Positions 1 to 6,934 of a DNA stretch of 10,776 nucleotides are shown here, piece after piece (position 1 is the stretch's first letter; every line of letters starts with the position of its first letter). The stretch comes from CAZXCK01 sp964639225 (GTDB taxonomy: Bacteria; Chloroflexota; Anaerolineae; Aggregatilineales; Phototrophicaceae): assembly GCA_964639225.1 (NCBI GenBank), contig CAZXCK010000138.1, positions 1 through 10,776 on the forward strand, written 5' to 3'. The notes beneath the pieces were generated by a model. The model was not told the DNA's origin. It saw nothing but the letters and a program-made list of their open reading frames with translations, and ran no database searches. A program made the translations under genes and the position numbers.

Positions 1-2
1 AG

Positions 3-455
3 TCGATCTACGTGCACGGGCGGTATGCGAAGATGCCGGGGGAGGTGTTCAGGCCCGTGGATTACGATCCGATGTTCGCGCTGCAGAGGTTCCTGTGGGT
101 GAAGAAGACGGACGTGACGTTCCAGCGGCCCGCGGATTACGACTTCGACCGGGCGCTGAACCGGGAGTTCGGGTTGCTGCGGGGAGGAGAGAAGTTCCGG
201 GTGGTGGCGGAGTTCACGGGGTGGGCGGCGGATTATGTGGCGGAGAGGGTGTGGTCGCCTGACCAGGAAATAGAGTGGTTAGAAGCCAGTCGAGTACGCT
301 TGCATTTTAGTGCAGTATCCGAGTCTGAGGTATCTCAATGGATGATGGCATTTGGGATACATGGTCACCTCGTGAGTCCAGAGAGTACTCAGAAGAAACT
401 AGTCGGTATTGCGCAGGGGTTAATCTCGCTATACGATTGCATTGACAAATTTTAG
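3..455 (+). CDS. WYL-domain transcriptional regulator, C-terminal part (5' truncated by window edge)
   Basis: The reading frame is open from the first bases, so this is the C-terminal ~150 residues of a longer protein. A GTG at 12 is probably internal. The pattern fits the C-terminal part of YafY-type WYL regulators and their WCX extension: FALQRFLWV, then VTFQRPADYDFD, an FGLLRGGEKFRVV strand, a YVAERVWSPDQ segment, and finally EVSQWMMAFGIHGHLVSP. Such proteins are winged-helix DNA-binding regulators whose WYL domain senses nucleic acid or nucleotide ligands, and they are common beside defence genes. The helix-turn-helix and the WYL core itself lie outside the window. Codon use changes sharply around base 260: before it nearly every codon ends in G or C, after it A/T endings are frequent. 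The frame nevertheless continues and the later residues still fit the family. It is followed by an 81-base gap and the DGQHR gene on the same strand, which it might regulate (inference). Confidence 0.75.
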   Translation, partial: SIYVHGRYAKMPGEVFRPVDYDPMFALQRFLWVKKTDVTFQRPADYDFDRALNREFGLLRGGEKFRVVAEFTGWAADYVAERVWSPDQEIEWLEASRVRLHFSAVSESEVSQWMMAFGIHGHLVSPESTQKKLVGIAQGLISLYDCIDKF

Positions 456-536
456 GGTCAGTCCATCCGAGCAGAGCGCGCCTACCAGCGTTGCGTTAGG
501 GAAAGACTCCGAGTCTCTATTAAGGGAGCCAAAGGG
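456..536 (+). promoter_or_regulatory. Short leader before the DGQHR gene with a Shine-Dalgarno site
   Basis: This gap holds a purine-rich ribosome-binding site, AAGGGAG at 522-528, eight bases before the ATG at 537, which supports that start. I looked for a promoter. A TTGACA at 442-447 lies just inside the preceding gene but has no matching -10 at normal spacing, so no promoter is called. Confidence 0.45.
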
Positions 537-2210
537 ATGCCAGGAGCAAAGAAGAGCTACAAATACGCTTGTCTGCGATATACCCAAAATGCTGACAGAC
601 CAAACCTGGTTACCTTCAACGCCGCCGCTTCCGACATTAGCGATTGGGCAGGAGTTCCAAGTAAGAGTGAAAAATTCCATGGCGGGTTTCAGAGGGCACT
701 CGGAAAGCGTTACAAGCAAATTATTGATTTTTTCGAGGATGAACAGAATACCTCGCCTACTGCGGTAGTTATCGCATTCCGAACGGGGACCGCATCAATC
801 GCTGAACTTCCATACCCGAGCAATTGGCCCGAAGACCGCAAATACCATAATAAGATCAAGTTCGGTGAAATCGAATTTGAGGTAGAAGAAGTCGATGAGA
901 AAGATGCGGATGTTTTCGATCTTGCGCAACGCGTGGCTGTATTGCTCGAGCCGCGTTTCGTTGGTGAAGCACCCGACAGCGCGGAGAACTCAGATTCAGA
1001 GGACTATGAGACAAATGACGACGGATTAGGCGATGAAGAAGAGATCCAATCTAACGATAATGGAGATCAGACAGAGCAGGAAGACGATGATGATACATAT
1101 GGACTCTACTCAACATCTTATGACAGTAGCTTAGATATCGGGAATTCTCGCCTTCGGGAATTCTATGATTTTTTGTGCGATCGTGAGTCAATACGGCAGT
1201 GGTTAGAAGAGCAAGAAAACAAGAAAAGTAAGATTGTTGCGCGTAAGAAGGCGAAGAAACGGCTGTCTAAGACTGAAAAAGAGTTTATTGAAATTGCGCC
1301 AGAGATTCGATTGAAGCGTGTCCTGATTTCTCTTTTGCGGCCAGCAATGATTGTTGATGGGCAACACAGGGTTATGGGAGCCGCAGAAGCTACAACGGAG
1401 AAAGAGTTAGAGTTCACAGTATGTGCAATACCAGATGCAGATTGGGTTGAACAAGTTTTTCAGTTCGTAATAATCAATAAATTGGCGAAGCCCATATCAT
1501 CGGGTTTCTTGACCAGCATCCTGAATACATCACTAAAGAACTCTGAAATTGAAGAGATCACCCCCAGGTTGGAGAGCGTGAATATCGATCTTGCAGACAG
1601 TCGACTTATGAAAGAAATCCAACACGTAGAAAACTCGCCCTTCTATCAAATGGTCGCGCAACCAGGTTTAATGGCAGCTGGCGACGCGATTGGCAAGTTG
1701 TCGGATAAAGGCATGCTCAGAATAGCTCGCTTCTGGTACAACATGGCAAGCGGAAATACTGGTAAGCCGGAGTGGGTCAAGTGCTTTCGAGAAGGCGTAC
1801 CGGGCTCTCGTGTACCGGATAAGATTCGGTGGTGGCGAGAGAATGGTGGGTGGGCAAAATATTTCTTCGCATTTTGGTGGGCAATTCGTGAACTATACGA
1901 AGACGAGGGAATATGGGTGAGTCAACAGGGGTTTCATCTTTTGATGATTGTTACGATGATGAGCATACAGGAGTTGTATATAACAACCAAAGCGCGTGCG
2001 CAAATTGCTTTGGCGACTCCAGAGGAACTACACGATGACGCGAAGAAATGGTTCAATCAGGTGCCAGCTGCGTTCTTTGTTGGCTGGGAGGGGAAGGGAT
2101 TGCAGAGTGGCGATGGACCGGACCATATAAAAGAAGCGCTAACGGCGGTTATAGATGGCGAAAGTTTGAATAAAGCGAAGGCGAAATATTACATCTTTAC
2201 TAGGAAGTAG
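537..2210 (+). CDS. DGQHR-domain protein (DndB-like) with acidic insert
   Basis: 557 aa. The signature IVDGQHR lies at residues 272-278 (D274-R278), placing it in the DGQHR family that includes DndB, the regulator of DNA phosphorothioation, and DpdB of 7-deazaguanine DNA modification. Two further segments recur in the two DpdB-like proteins of this window: FVIINKLAKPIS (N314, K318, P319) matches their VN-x-x-KPLPR, and NSPFYQM (366-372) matches DSPFFEL/KSPFYSM. Residues ~140-195 are strongly acidic (long runs of D/E/N), followed by a Lys-rich stretch near 225-252. This charged insert is absent from the paralogues and makes the protein ~170 residues longer. The C-terminal ~170 residues are Trp- and aromatic-rich without a motif I recognise. 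The start is the ATG behind AAGGGAG. Codon use is A/T-richer than in the minus-strand genes. The HNH gene follows after 8 bases, so the two are probably co-transcribed. The role is not established: regulator, DNA-binding partner of the nuclease, or modification accessory factor. Confidence 0.8.
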   Translation: MPGAKKSYKYACLRYTQNADRPNLVTFNAAASDISDWAGVPSKSEKFHGGFQRALGKRYKQIIDFFEDEQNTSPTAVVIAFRTGTASIAELPYPSNWPEDRKYHNKIKFGEIEFEVEEVDEKDADVFDLAQRVAVLLEPRFVGEAPDSAENSDSEDYETNDDGLGDEEEIQSNDNGDQTEQEDDDDTYGLYSTSYDSSLDIGNSRLREFYDFLCDRESIRQWLEEQENKKSKIVARKKAKKRLSKTEKEFIEIAPEIRLKRVLISLLRPAMIVDGQHRVMGAAEATTEKELEFTVCAIPDADWVEQVFQFVIINKLAKPISSGFLTSILNTSLKNSEIEEITPRLESVNIDLADSRLMKEIQHVENSPFYQMVAQPGLMAAGDAIGKLSDKGMLRIARFWYNMASGNTGKPEWVKCFREGVPGSRVPDKIRWWRENGGWAKYFFAFWWAIRELYEDEGIWVSQQGFHLLMIVTMMSIQELYITTKARAQIALATPEELHDDAKKWFNQVPAAFFVGWEGKGLQSGDGPDHIKEALTAVIDGESLNKAKAKYYIFTRK

Positions 2211-2218
2211 GCATCACC

Positions 2219-3106
2219 GTGGTGGAGATCCCGGCGTCTCTTCGAGTCGCGTTGCATGTATTGGCATCCGGTCCGATTTCTGACGGGCGCGCGTTCCGTT
2301 CTGCTCTCGACTGCGTCGTAAGCGATGCTATGGACGATAAACGCTACCTCACGACATTTAATGGACTCCAATACGACTATCCGGACCAGGAAATGGCCAT
2401 GTTGCTTCTCGTTCGATCAGTTTGGAGGTTGATACCTAGAAATTTGTTGACTGCTCCAGAGGGTAGCACCCGGAAACTCGCTATCGGGATGTTGAAGAAG
2501 ACCGATGTCGCTCCAGATGACAAGGACATAGCGAGCCTTACTGCGATTCTCAATCGTATGAAGCGCTACCTTAGCGAGGGTCGGGGAAGAAGTCGCTCAT
2601 TTAACTTGTCAGACAATAGGCAGGCCGAGATCTTTCAGGAGCAGTTATGCCGTTGTGCTGCTTGTGGTTACCAGTTCAATGAAGGGGACCTGAATCAACT
2701 CACAGCGAATATGTCCGATTGGGAGAACCACGCCGACCCGGTCGGCCCCAATGATGTTGTGCCAGAGAATATGTATGGCACTCCAGTTCTAGATCACGTC
2801 GTGCCGTTGGCGTTAGGTCCTGATAAGCCCAGTAACTGGCAAATACTGTGTTGGACGTGCAATTCCGGAAAATCCGACATACTAAGTACTTTCCTTCCCG
2901 AAAGGAATATGATAAAAGGTGTGCGCGATCGACTAAGGTTGACAGTCGCGATGAGGTACCAGGTAATCGCTCGCGCTGACCATTGTTGTAGGTGTGGTAA
3001 ACCACGGAAGCATGCAACAAATATGCGCGTGCGCATTCTGGATACGGACAGACTTTTTACTCGGGACAATCTTGCAATGCATTGTGAGTCATGTGCATTA
3101 TCATAA
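2219..3106 (+). CDS. HNH endonuclease with additional C-terminal Cys-pair module
   Basis: 295 aa from a GTG at 2219; a second GTG follows at 2222, and AGGAAG at 2202-2207 could serve as ribosome-binding site. The HNH core is complete: zinc Cys pair C146/C149, catalytic-type D192-H193 in LDHVVPLALG, middle N206 (SNW), second Cys pair C211/C214, then N215 and K218 in CNSGKSD. The family is a metal-dependent beta-beta-alpha-metal nuclease cutting DNA. The first ~140 residues, mostly helical in character, have no recognised domain. After the core there is a second CxxC (C256, C259) and a terminal CxxC (C289, C292) preceded by RDNLAMH. This resembles a degenerate second HNH/zinc-ribbon and ends three residues before the stop. 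It lies 8 bases behind the DGQHR gene, so a functional pair is likely. The target is unknown: modified DNA, unmodified foreign DNA and simple HNH homing are all open. Confidence 0.8.
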   Translation: MVEIPASLRVALHVLASGPISDGRAFRSALDCVVSDAMDDKRYLTTFNGLQYDYPDQEMAMLLLVRSVWRLIPRNLLTAPEGSTRKLAIGMLKKTDVAPDDKDIASLTAILNRMKRYLSEGRGRSRSFNLSDNRQAEIFQEQLCRCAACGYQFNEGDLNQLTANMSDWENHADPVGPNDVVPENMYGTPVLDHVVPLALGPDKPSNWQILCWTCNSGKSDILSTFLPERNMIKGVRDRLRLTVAMRYQVIARADHCCRCGKPRKHATNMRVRILDTDRLFTRDNLAMHCESCALS

Positions 3107-3223
3107 TTCTAGTTGTCTGGGATTCTTGAGCCATTTCGTAAGCTTCCCCGTAAAGCGGACCGTTCGAAAACGGAGTTTCCAGCGTCTGTGGGGTCCCCCC
3201 GAATAGCTACATGACCGAAAGAT
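3107..3223. other. Convergent intergenic junction
   Basis: 117 bases separate the stop codons of two convergent genes. I see no open frame and no strong rho-independent terminator. The best hairpin, CCGTT-CGAA-AACGG within about 3160-3175, has only five pairs and no T-run on either strand. This is also the boundary between the lower-GC plus-strand unit and the more GC-rich minus-strand operon. Confidence 0.5.
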
Positions 3224-4030
3224 CTAGACCGTCCGGAGAAGCGGGTCAACTCCAGTCTGTCGCCAACTGACCTCCGCAAACGCCGCGTGATTATGGATGC
3301 TCTCCTCGTTCTCCGCGCGGACCGCACACTTACTGATCCTGTGATCGCCCCTCAAGGAGTGTGCCACGTTCCTGACTATGTCCTCGACAAAGACGGGGTT
3401 GTCGTAGGCCGCCATGGTTACCACACGCTCGTCGTCTCGCTTGAGGAGTGGGTAGACCGGGCACGACGCTGCCTGCTCCGCCACGTCCACCAACTCCTCG
3501 ATCCAGATGAAGTCGCCACTCCGCGGAACCACGTGGATCGTCACCAAACCGCGTTGATTGTGCGCACCGTAATCGCTGATCTCCTTGCTGCACGGGCATA
3601 CGCTCGTGACTGGAACCGTGACCTCCATCGCAGATTCACCACTCGCCGAATTCGCCGTCACGACAAAGCGGCAATGGTAGTCGATGAGCGCCGCCGAACC
3701 CGACACCGGAGCTCTCTTTTGCACAAAATACGGGAATTCTACCTCGATCCGCGCGTTCCTCGCTTTCAACCTGCTCTGCACCTCTTCGAGGACCGCTGGC
3801 AGGGTCCTCAACGTCATCTCTCCCTGATGGTCGTTCAGGATTTCGATGAACCGGCTCATGTGAGTCCCCTTGAACTCACGCGGTAGATTCACCGACATCG
3901 AAATGGTCGCCACCGTGTGCTGGACCTCGTTCTGTCGGTCCAGTACGGAGATCGGAAAGCGCACGCCGGACACTCCGACCTGGTCGAGCTCGATCCCTCG
4001 CTCATCGCGTCGCGCCTGGACGTCCTCCAC
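3224..4030 (-). CDS. folE2: GTP cyclohydrolase FolE2 (type IB)
   Basis: 268 aa, normal length for the family. It converts GTP to 7,8-dihydroneopterin triphosphate, the first step towards folate and 7-deazaguanines. The family signatures are clear: FKGTHMSRF (53-61), TSVCPCSKEISDYGAHNQRG (142-161) with the active-site Cys C145 and H157, E201 in the DDERVVTMAAYDNP segment, and IHNHAAF near 246-251. Type IB enzymes are distinct from zinc-dependent FolE and can use other metals, so they supply the pathway under zinc limitation. The start is a GTG three bases after the queD stop, with a purine-rich GAGGGAC just upstream inside queD, which indicates translational coupling. It is the last gene of the minus-strand operon and here most likely feeds QueD rather than folate, although it could serve both. 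Confidence 0.95.
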   Translation of the reverse strand: MEDVQARRDERGIELDQVGVSGVRFPISVLDRQNEVQHTVATISMSVNLPREFKGTHMSRFIEILNDHQGEMTLRTLPAVLEEVQSRLKARNARIEVEFPYFVQKRAPVSGSAALIDYHCRFVVTANSASGESAMEVTVPVTSVCPCSKEISDYGAHNQRGLVTIHVVPRSGDFIWIEELVDVAEQAASCPVYPLLKRDDERVVTMAAYDNPVFVEDIVRNVAHSLRGDHRISKCAVRAENEESIHNHAAFAEVSWRQTGVDPLLRTV

Positions 4031-4033
4031 GGC

Positions 4034-4399
4034 TCACCGTCCCTCGTAGACACAACCAGACGTGCACGTCTCCTTGACTTCAATCCTGCAAAGGCCCGGC
4101 AAGTCGGATTCCAGCCGCTCCCAGATCCAGGCCGCAAGGTTCTCGCTGGTCGGATTCTCGAGGCCAGGAATCTCGTTGAGATAGTTGTGGTCCAGGACCT
4201 CGTCGAGTGGGCGGAAGGCCGACTTGATGTCAGCGAAGTCCTGGACCCACCCCATGGCGGGATCCACATCTCCCCGTATATGGATCGTCACCTCAAAGGA
4301 ATGGCCATGAATGCGTCCACACTTGTGGCCGTCAGGCACGTTCGGCAACCGATGAGCGGCTTCGAATTTGAATTCCTTGTAAATCTCCATCTCGGGCAT
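4034..4399 (-). CDS. queD: 6-carboxy-5,6,7,8-tetrahydropterin synthase QueD
   Basis: 121 aa, the usual QueD size. It converts dihydroneopterin triphosphate to 6-carboxytetrahydropterin, the second step of preQ0 synthesis. Zinc ligands H16, H31 and H33 are present (AAHRLP; CGRIHGHSF), as are catalytic C27, the DH pair D70-H71 (VLDHNYLNE), the PTSENLA segment and E110 in VKET. The frame stays open upstream to an ATG at 4462, but the start is placed at 4399. There the ATG shares one base with the queE stop (TGATG), and the conserved N-terminus MEIYKEFKFEAAHRLP follows directly. The longer version would add 21 non-conserved residues overlapping queE. It is followed three bases later by folE2. Confidence 0.95.
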   Translation of the reverse strand: MPEMEIYKEFKFEAAHRLPNVPDGHKCGRIHGHSFEVTIHIRGDVDPAMGWVQDFADIKSAFRPLDEVLDHNYLNEIPGLENPTSENLAAWIWERLESDLPGLCRIEVKETCTSGCVYEGR

Positions 4400-5043
4400 C
4401 ACTTGATCCCTATCATCTTGTGGGTTTGCAGGCTCAGTTTCCACTGGGGACTCTTCAGGCAATAATCGATCACCGCTTGCACATTCGCGTCCGTATCCGG
4501 ACCGTCAAGCGGTTGCAGGAAGAAGTGAGAGAACTCCAGACCCTCGAACTGCGCGGGTTGGATCTGACGATGCGGATACACGAGCTTCAATTCATCGCCT
4601 CGCCGAATCACGAGTTTGGTCCCACCCTTCGGGCTCACGCAGATCCAGTCGATGTCGGCGGGCGGCTCCAGTGTCCCGTTAGTTTCGATCGCTACCTCGA
4701 ATCCGCGCTCTTTGAGTGACTCGACGAGTGTCGCATCGAGTTGAAGTAGCGGTTCGCCACCGGTACAGACAACATATTTCGATCCCCCGGAATCCGTTGG
4801 CCACAAGTTGTCCACGATGTCGGCGAGTTGTTGCGGTTCGGAATAGCGGCCACCGTGCGGGCCATCGATTCCGATGAAATTCGTGTCGCACCAACGGGCG
4901 CATTCTCCACGGCCGCTGCCCCTATCCTCTTCTCGCCCGGTCCACAGGTTGCACCCCGAAAAGCGCAGGAAAACTGCCGGCCGGCCAGTATGCGCGCCCT
5001 CGCCCTGCAACGTGTAGTACACTTCGTTGACGCGGTATGCCAT
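4399..5043 (-). CDS. queE: 7-carboxy-7-deazaguanine synthase QueE (radical SAM)
   Basis: 214 aa. It rearranges 6-carboxytetrahydropterin to 7-carboxy-7-deazaguanine (CDG) using S-adenosylmethionine and a 4Fe-4S cluster. Evidence: YTLQGEGAHTGRPAVFLRFSGC N-terminal strand with C31, the NLWTGREEDR insert, WCDTNFIG, the TGGEPLLQ glycine motif near 94-101, IETNGT (119-124), WICVSPK, and the C-terminal FFLQPLDGP and SLQTHKMIGI. The cluster cysteines read C31, C48 and C52, i.e. CX16CX3C. As I recall, the insert-bearing QueE type normally has CX14CX2C, so the loop here seems slightly longer. The ATG start shares one base with the queC stop (TAATG) and the stop overlaps the queD ATG, so the three genes are translationally coupled. 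Confidence 0.95.
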   Translation of the reverse strand: MAYRVNEVYYTLQGEGAHTGRPAVFLRFSGCNLWTGREEDRGSGRGECARWCDTNFIGIDGPHGGRYSEPQQLADIVDNLWPTDSGGSKYVVCTGGEPLLQLDATLVESLKERGFEVAIETNGTLEPPADIDWICVSPKGGTKLVIRRGDELKLVYPHRQIQPAQFEGLEFSHFFLQPLDGPDTDANVQAVIDYCLKSPQWKLSLQTHKMIGIK

Positions 5044-5741
5044 TAGGACCGCCCATCTAATGTTGAGTACCTCGTCGGGTCAGGAACACCTGCTCGCATG
5101 AAACCGCGCGCACGGAGTAGGCAGGCATCACAGGCGCCGCACGCGTTGCCTTCCGCATCCGGGTCGTAACATGTGGAAGTTATGCCGTAATCGACTCCTA
5201 GCCCGGTTCCCGTCCGGATGATCTCTTCCTTACACATCTGGATAAGCGGCGCGTGCACCGTCAGCGCTTGTCCCTCGACTCCTCGCTTGGTCGCAAGTCG
5301 CGCCATCGCCTGGAAAGCCTCGATGTATTCTGGACGGCAGTCCGGATAGCCGCTGTAATCCACGGCCGTCACTCCAATGAAGATATCGTTCGCTCCGATC
5401 ATCTCCGCCCATGCGAGTGCATGGGAGAGGAAGATCGTATTTCGCGCCGGAACGTACGTGCCGGGGATGCCGGATTCGATCTCGGCCGCCGTTCGGTTCT
5501 TCGGGACAGACTCATCCGACGCAAGCAGCACACGCCCCAACCGGTAAGCGTCGATGTCCAGGATCTCGTGACGATGTGCACCGATCGAATCCACGACAGC
5601 GCAGGCCGCGTCGATCTCGGCGCAGTGCTTCTGGCCATACCGGAACGTGAGGGCGTATGTCTCGAATCCGGCCTCATTCGCCAGGGCGAGCGTCGTGGCT
5701 GAGTCGAGTCCGCCGCTCACGAGAACCACCGCTTTCTTCAA
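5043..5741 (-). CDS. queC: 7-cyano-7-deazaguanine (preQ0) synthase QueC
   Basis: 232 aa. It converts CDG to preQ0 with ammonia and two ATP, the final step before insertion into DNA (or, elsewhere, reduction by QueF). The PP-loop ATP-binding motif SGGLDS is at residues 9-14. Other family blocks are LTFRYGQKH, VPARNTIFLSHA (97-108), GVTAVDYSGYPDCRPEY (123-139) and TSTCYDP. The zinc site is C191, C201, C204 and C207. The start is a TTG giving MKKAVVLVSGG, supported by AAGGGAG about seven bases upstream and by the lack of conserved sequence before it. A gap of 32 bases separates it from the upstream dpdB-like gene, the largest gap within this operon, yet the strand and logic are shared. No queF accompanies it, so preQ0 is probably the end product. 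Confidence 0.96.
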   Translation of the reverse strand: MKKAVVLVSGGLDSATTLALANEAGFETYALTFRYGQKHCAEIDAACAVVDSIGAHRHEILDIDAYRLGRVLLASDESVPKNRTAAEIESGIPGTYVPARNTIFLSHALAWAEMIGANDIFIGVTAVDYSGYPDCRPEYIEAFQAMARLATKRGVEGQALTVHAPLIQMCKEEIIRTGTGLGVDYGITSTCYDPDAEGNACGACDACLLRARGFMRAGVPDPTRYSTLDGRS

Positions 5742-5773
5742 TCGTCGCTCCCTTCTCTGATGCTATACGACGC

Positions 5774-6934
5774 TCAGGCGCTCTCCTCGCGGCTTCGGGC
5801 ACACCAGACCCGTCGGCGGTACTCGACGAGGAGCAGGTTCGCCAGTTTCATCGTGTCCTTCATTGTGTTCTGCAACTCGTTCCAGCGGCGGACGTCTCCT
5901 ACCCCAAAGTCCCAGTAACCGTCCGTCCACCGGCAGATGGACTTCAGAGGCAAGAGATCCTCCCGGAAGATCTCGACCGACATCGGTTCACCACGGTAGC
6001 GGTCGGCGATTGCGTCCATTACATAGCCCATGGCGACGATTCCCGCTCCATGCATCAACCGCGAACGCCGTGGCGGTAGGGCCCACGACTCCGGGAACGT
6101 CTGGGCGACGGCCTCCCAGAAGAACTTGACGACTTCGAGGATCTTTGTCTCGTCGCCCCGTCCGGTGAACGGGTCCCTGAACTGGTGGAGGGCACCGTCG
6201 GTGAGGCTGTTCTCGAGCATCCGTAGAACCGAATTGTCCTTCACGTAGCCATCCGGCGTTGTAGGCGATTTGATCAACTCGAAGAAAGGAGAATCCGGGT
6301 CTGAGTTGAGGCGGTTCAGCAGGTACGCCGGATAGCGTCGCTTTTGCAGATTGGAAGGTAGCTTTGAATTCGTGGCCGGCAGCAACTCGTAGATGAGGCT
6401 GCGCGGCAGGGGTTTCGTAGAGTTGACGAGGATGAACTGCTCGCGTTGTTCTTGATGATCATCGGCAATGAAGGCCGACACGCAGATCGGAAAGCTGTCG
6501 ATCTCAGCCTCCCGGATCGCCGCCGCACGTTGCTGTCCGTCGACGATCCACCCGGGCAACTCCGCCCCCTCGCTACGCAGGGGAATGACCAATTCTCCGT
6601 GCTCCGAGTACTCGCCAGCAGCTCGTCCGGGAGCGGTGACAAACGACACTGAATCATCGAAAGCGACCACGATAGCATTGGGTATCATCGGTCGGTCCGA
6701 TTCAAGGTAGTGCCGGATCTCCCGGATGTGCGAGTAGACTTCCGGGCGCTGATAGCCGAAGAGTTCCTGTTCCTCTCCGCGTCGAATCCGCGACACGGTG
6801 GCGATTCGATCCAGCATCTTCCCGTCGATGGCAAAGGTGAAAATGACGCGATCCTTGCCCTGCCGGACCCTCAGAGCGGGGACGGTCAGACTCGCGCTGG
6901 CTGTGGGGCGCCCTCCGGTCGTCGTCTTGCTCAT
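5774..6934 (-). CDS. dpdB: DpdB-like DGQ(H/Q)R-domain protein, copy 2 (downstream of dpdA)
   Basis: 386 aa. The family motif reads WIVDGQQR, with D132-R136 as DGQQR. In characterised dpd systems DpdB works with DpdA to put preQ0 into DNA and has ATPase activity; the motif resembles the ParB/Srx-type nucleotide site. Blocks shared with the other copy (8178-9317) are GYQRPEV, the N-terminal FxFAIDG-like strand, VN-x-x-KPLPR (N171, K174, P175), ELLP, SPFFELI, SRLMHGAGI (291-299), ICRWT and WNELQN. The start is the ATG at 6934, whose bases overlap the dpdA stop as ATGA; an upstream in-frame extension to 7069 lies wholly inside dpdA and lacks conservation. The first 13 residues are Ser/Thr/Gly-rich. 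A divergent paralogue rather than a recent duplicate, since similarity is confined mainly to blocks. Which copy is the true DpdB partner cannot be told from sequence alone. Confidence 0.85.
   Translation of the reverse strand: MSKTTTGGRPTASASLTVPALRVRQGKDRVIFTFAIDGKMLDRIATVSRIRRGEEQELFGYQRPEVYSHIREIRHYLESDRPMIPNAIVVAFDDSVSFVTAPGRAAGEYSEHGELVIPLRSEGAELPGWIVDGQQRAAAIREAEIDSFPICVSAFIADDHQEQREQFILVNSTKPLPRSLIYELLPATNSKLPSNLQKRRYPAYLLNRLNSDPDSPFFELIKSPTTPDGYVKDNSVLRMLENSLTDGALHQFRDPFTGRGDETKILEVVKFFWEAVAQTFPESWALPPRRSRLMHGAGIVAMGYVMDAIADRYRGEPMSVEIFREDLLPLKSICRWTDGYWDFGVGDVRRWNELQNTMKDTMKLANLLLVEYRRRVWCARSREESA

Noticed and set aside
442..447. TTGACA as a -35 promoter box for the DGQHR gene
   Set aside because: No acceptable -10 hexamer at 16-18 bases.
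442..768. Plus-strand open frame of 108 codons overlapping the start of the DGQHR gene
   Set aside because: No family pattern, and it overlaps the well-supported 537 start, which has its own ribosome-binding site.
3107..3223. Bidirectional terminator between the convergent genes
   Set aside because: Only a five-pair hairpin without T-runs was found.
3287..3886. Plus-strand open frame of 199 codons opposite folE2
   Set aside because: Shadow of the GC-rich coding strand; Arg/His-rich, no recognisable family. The same applies to the long plus-strand frames opposite queD, queC and dpdA.
4400..4462. Longer queD start at 4462
   Set aside because: It adds 21 unconserved residues inside queE; the TGATG overlap at 4397-4401 gives the normal QueD length.
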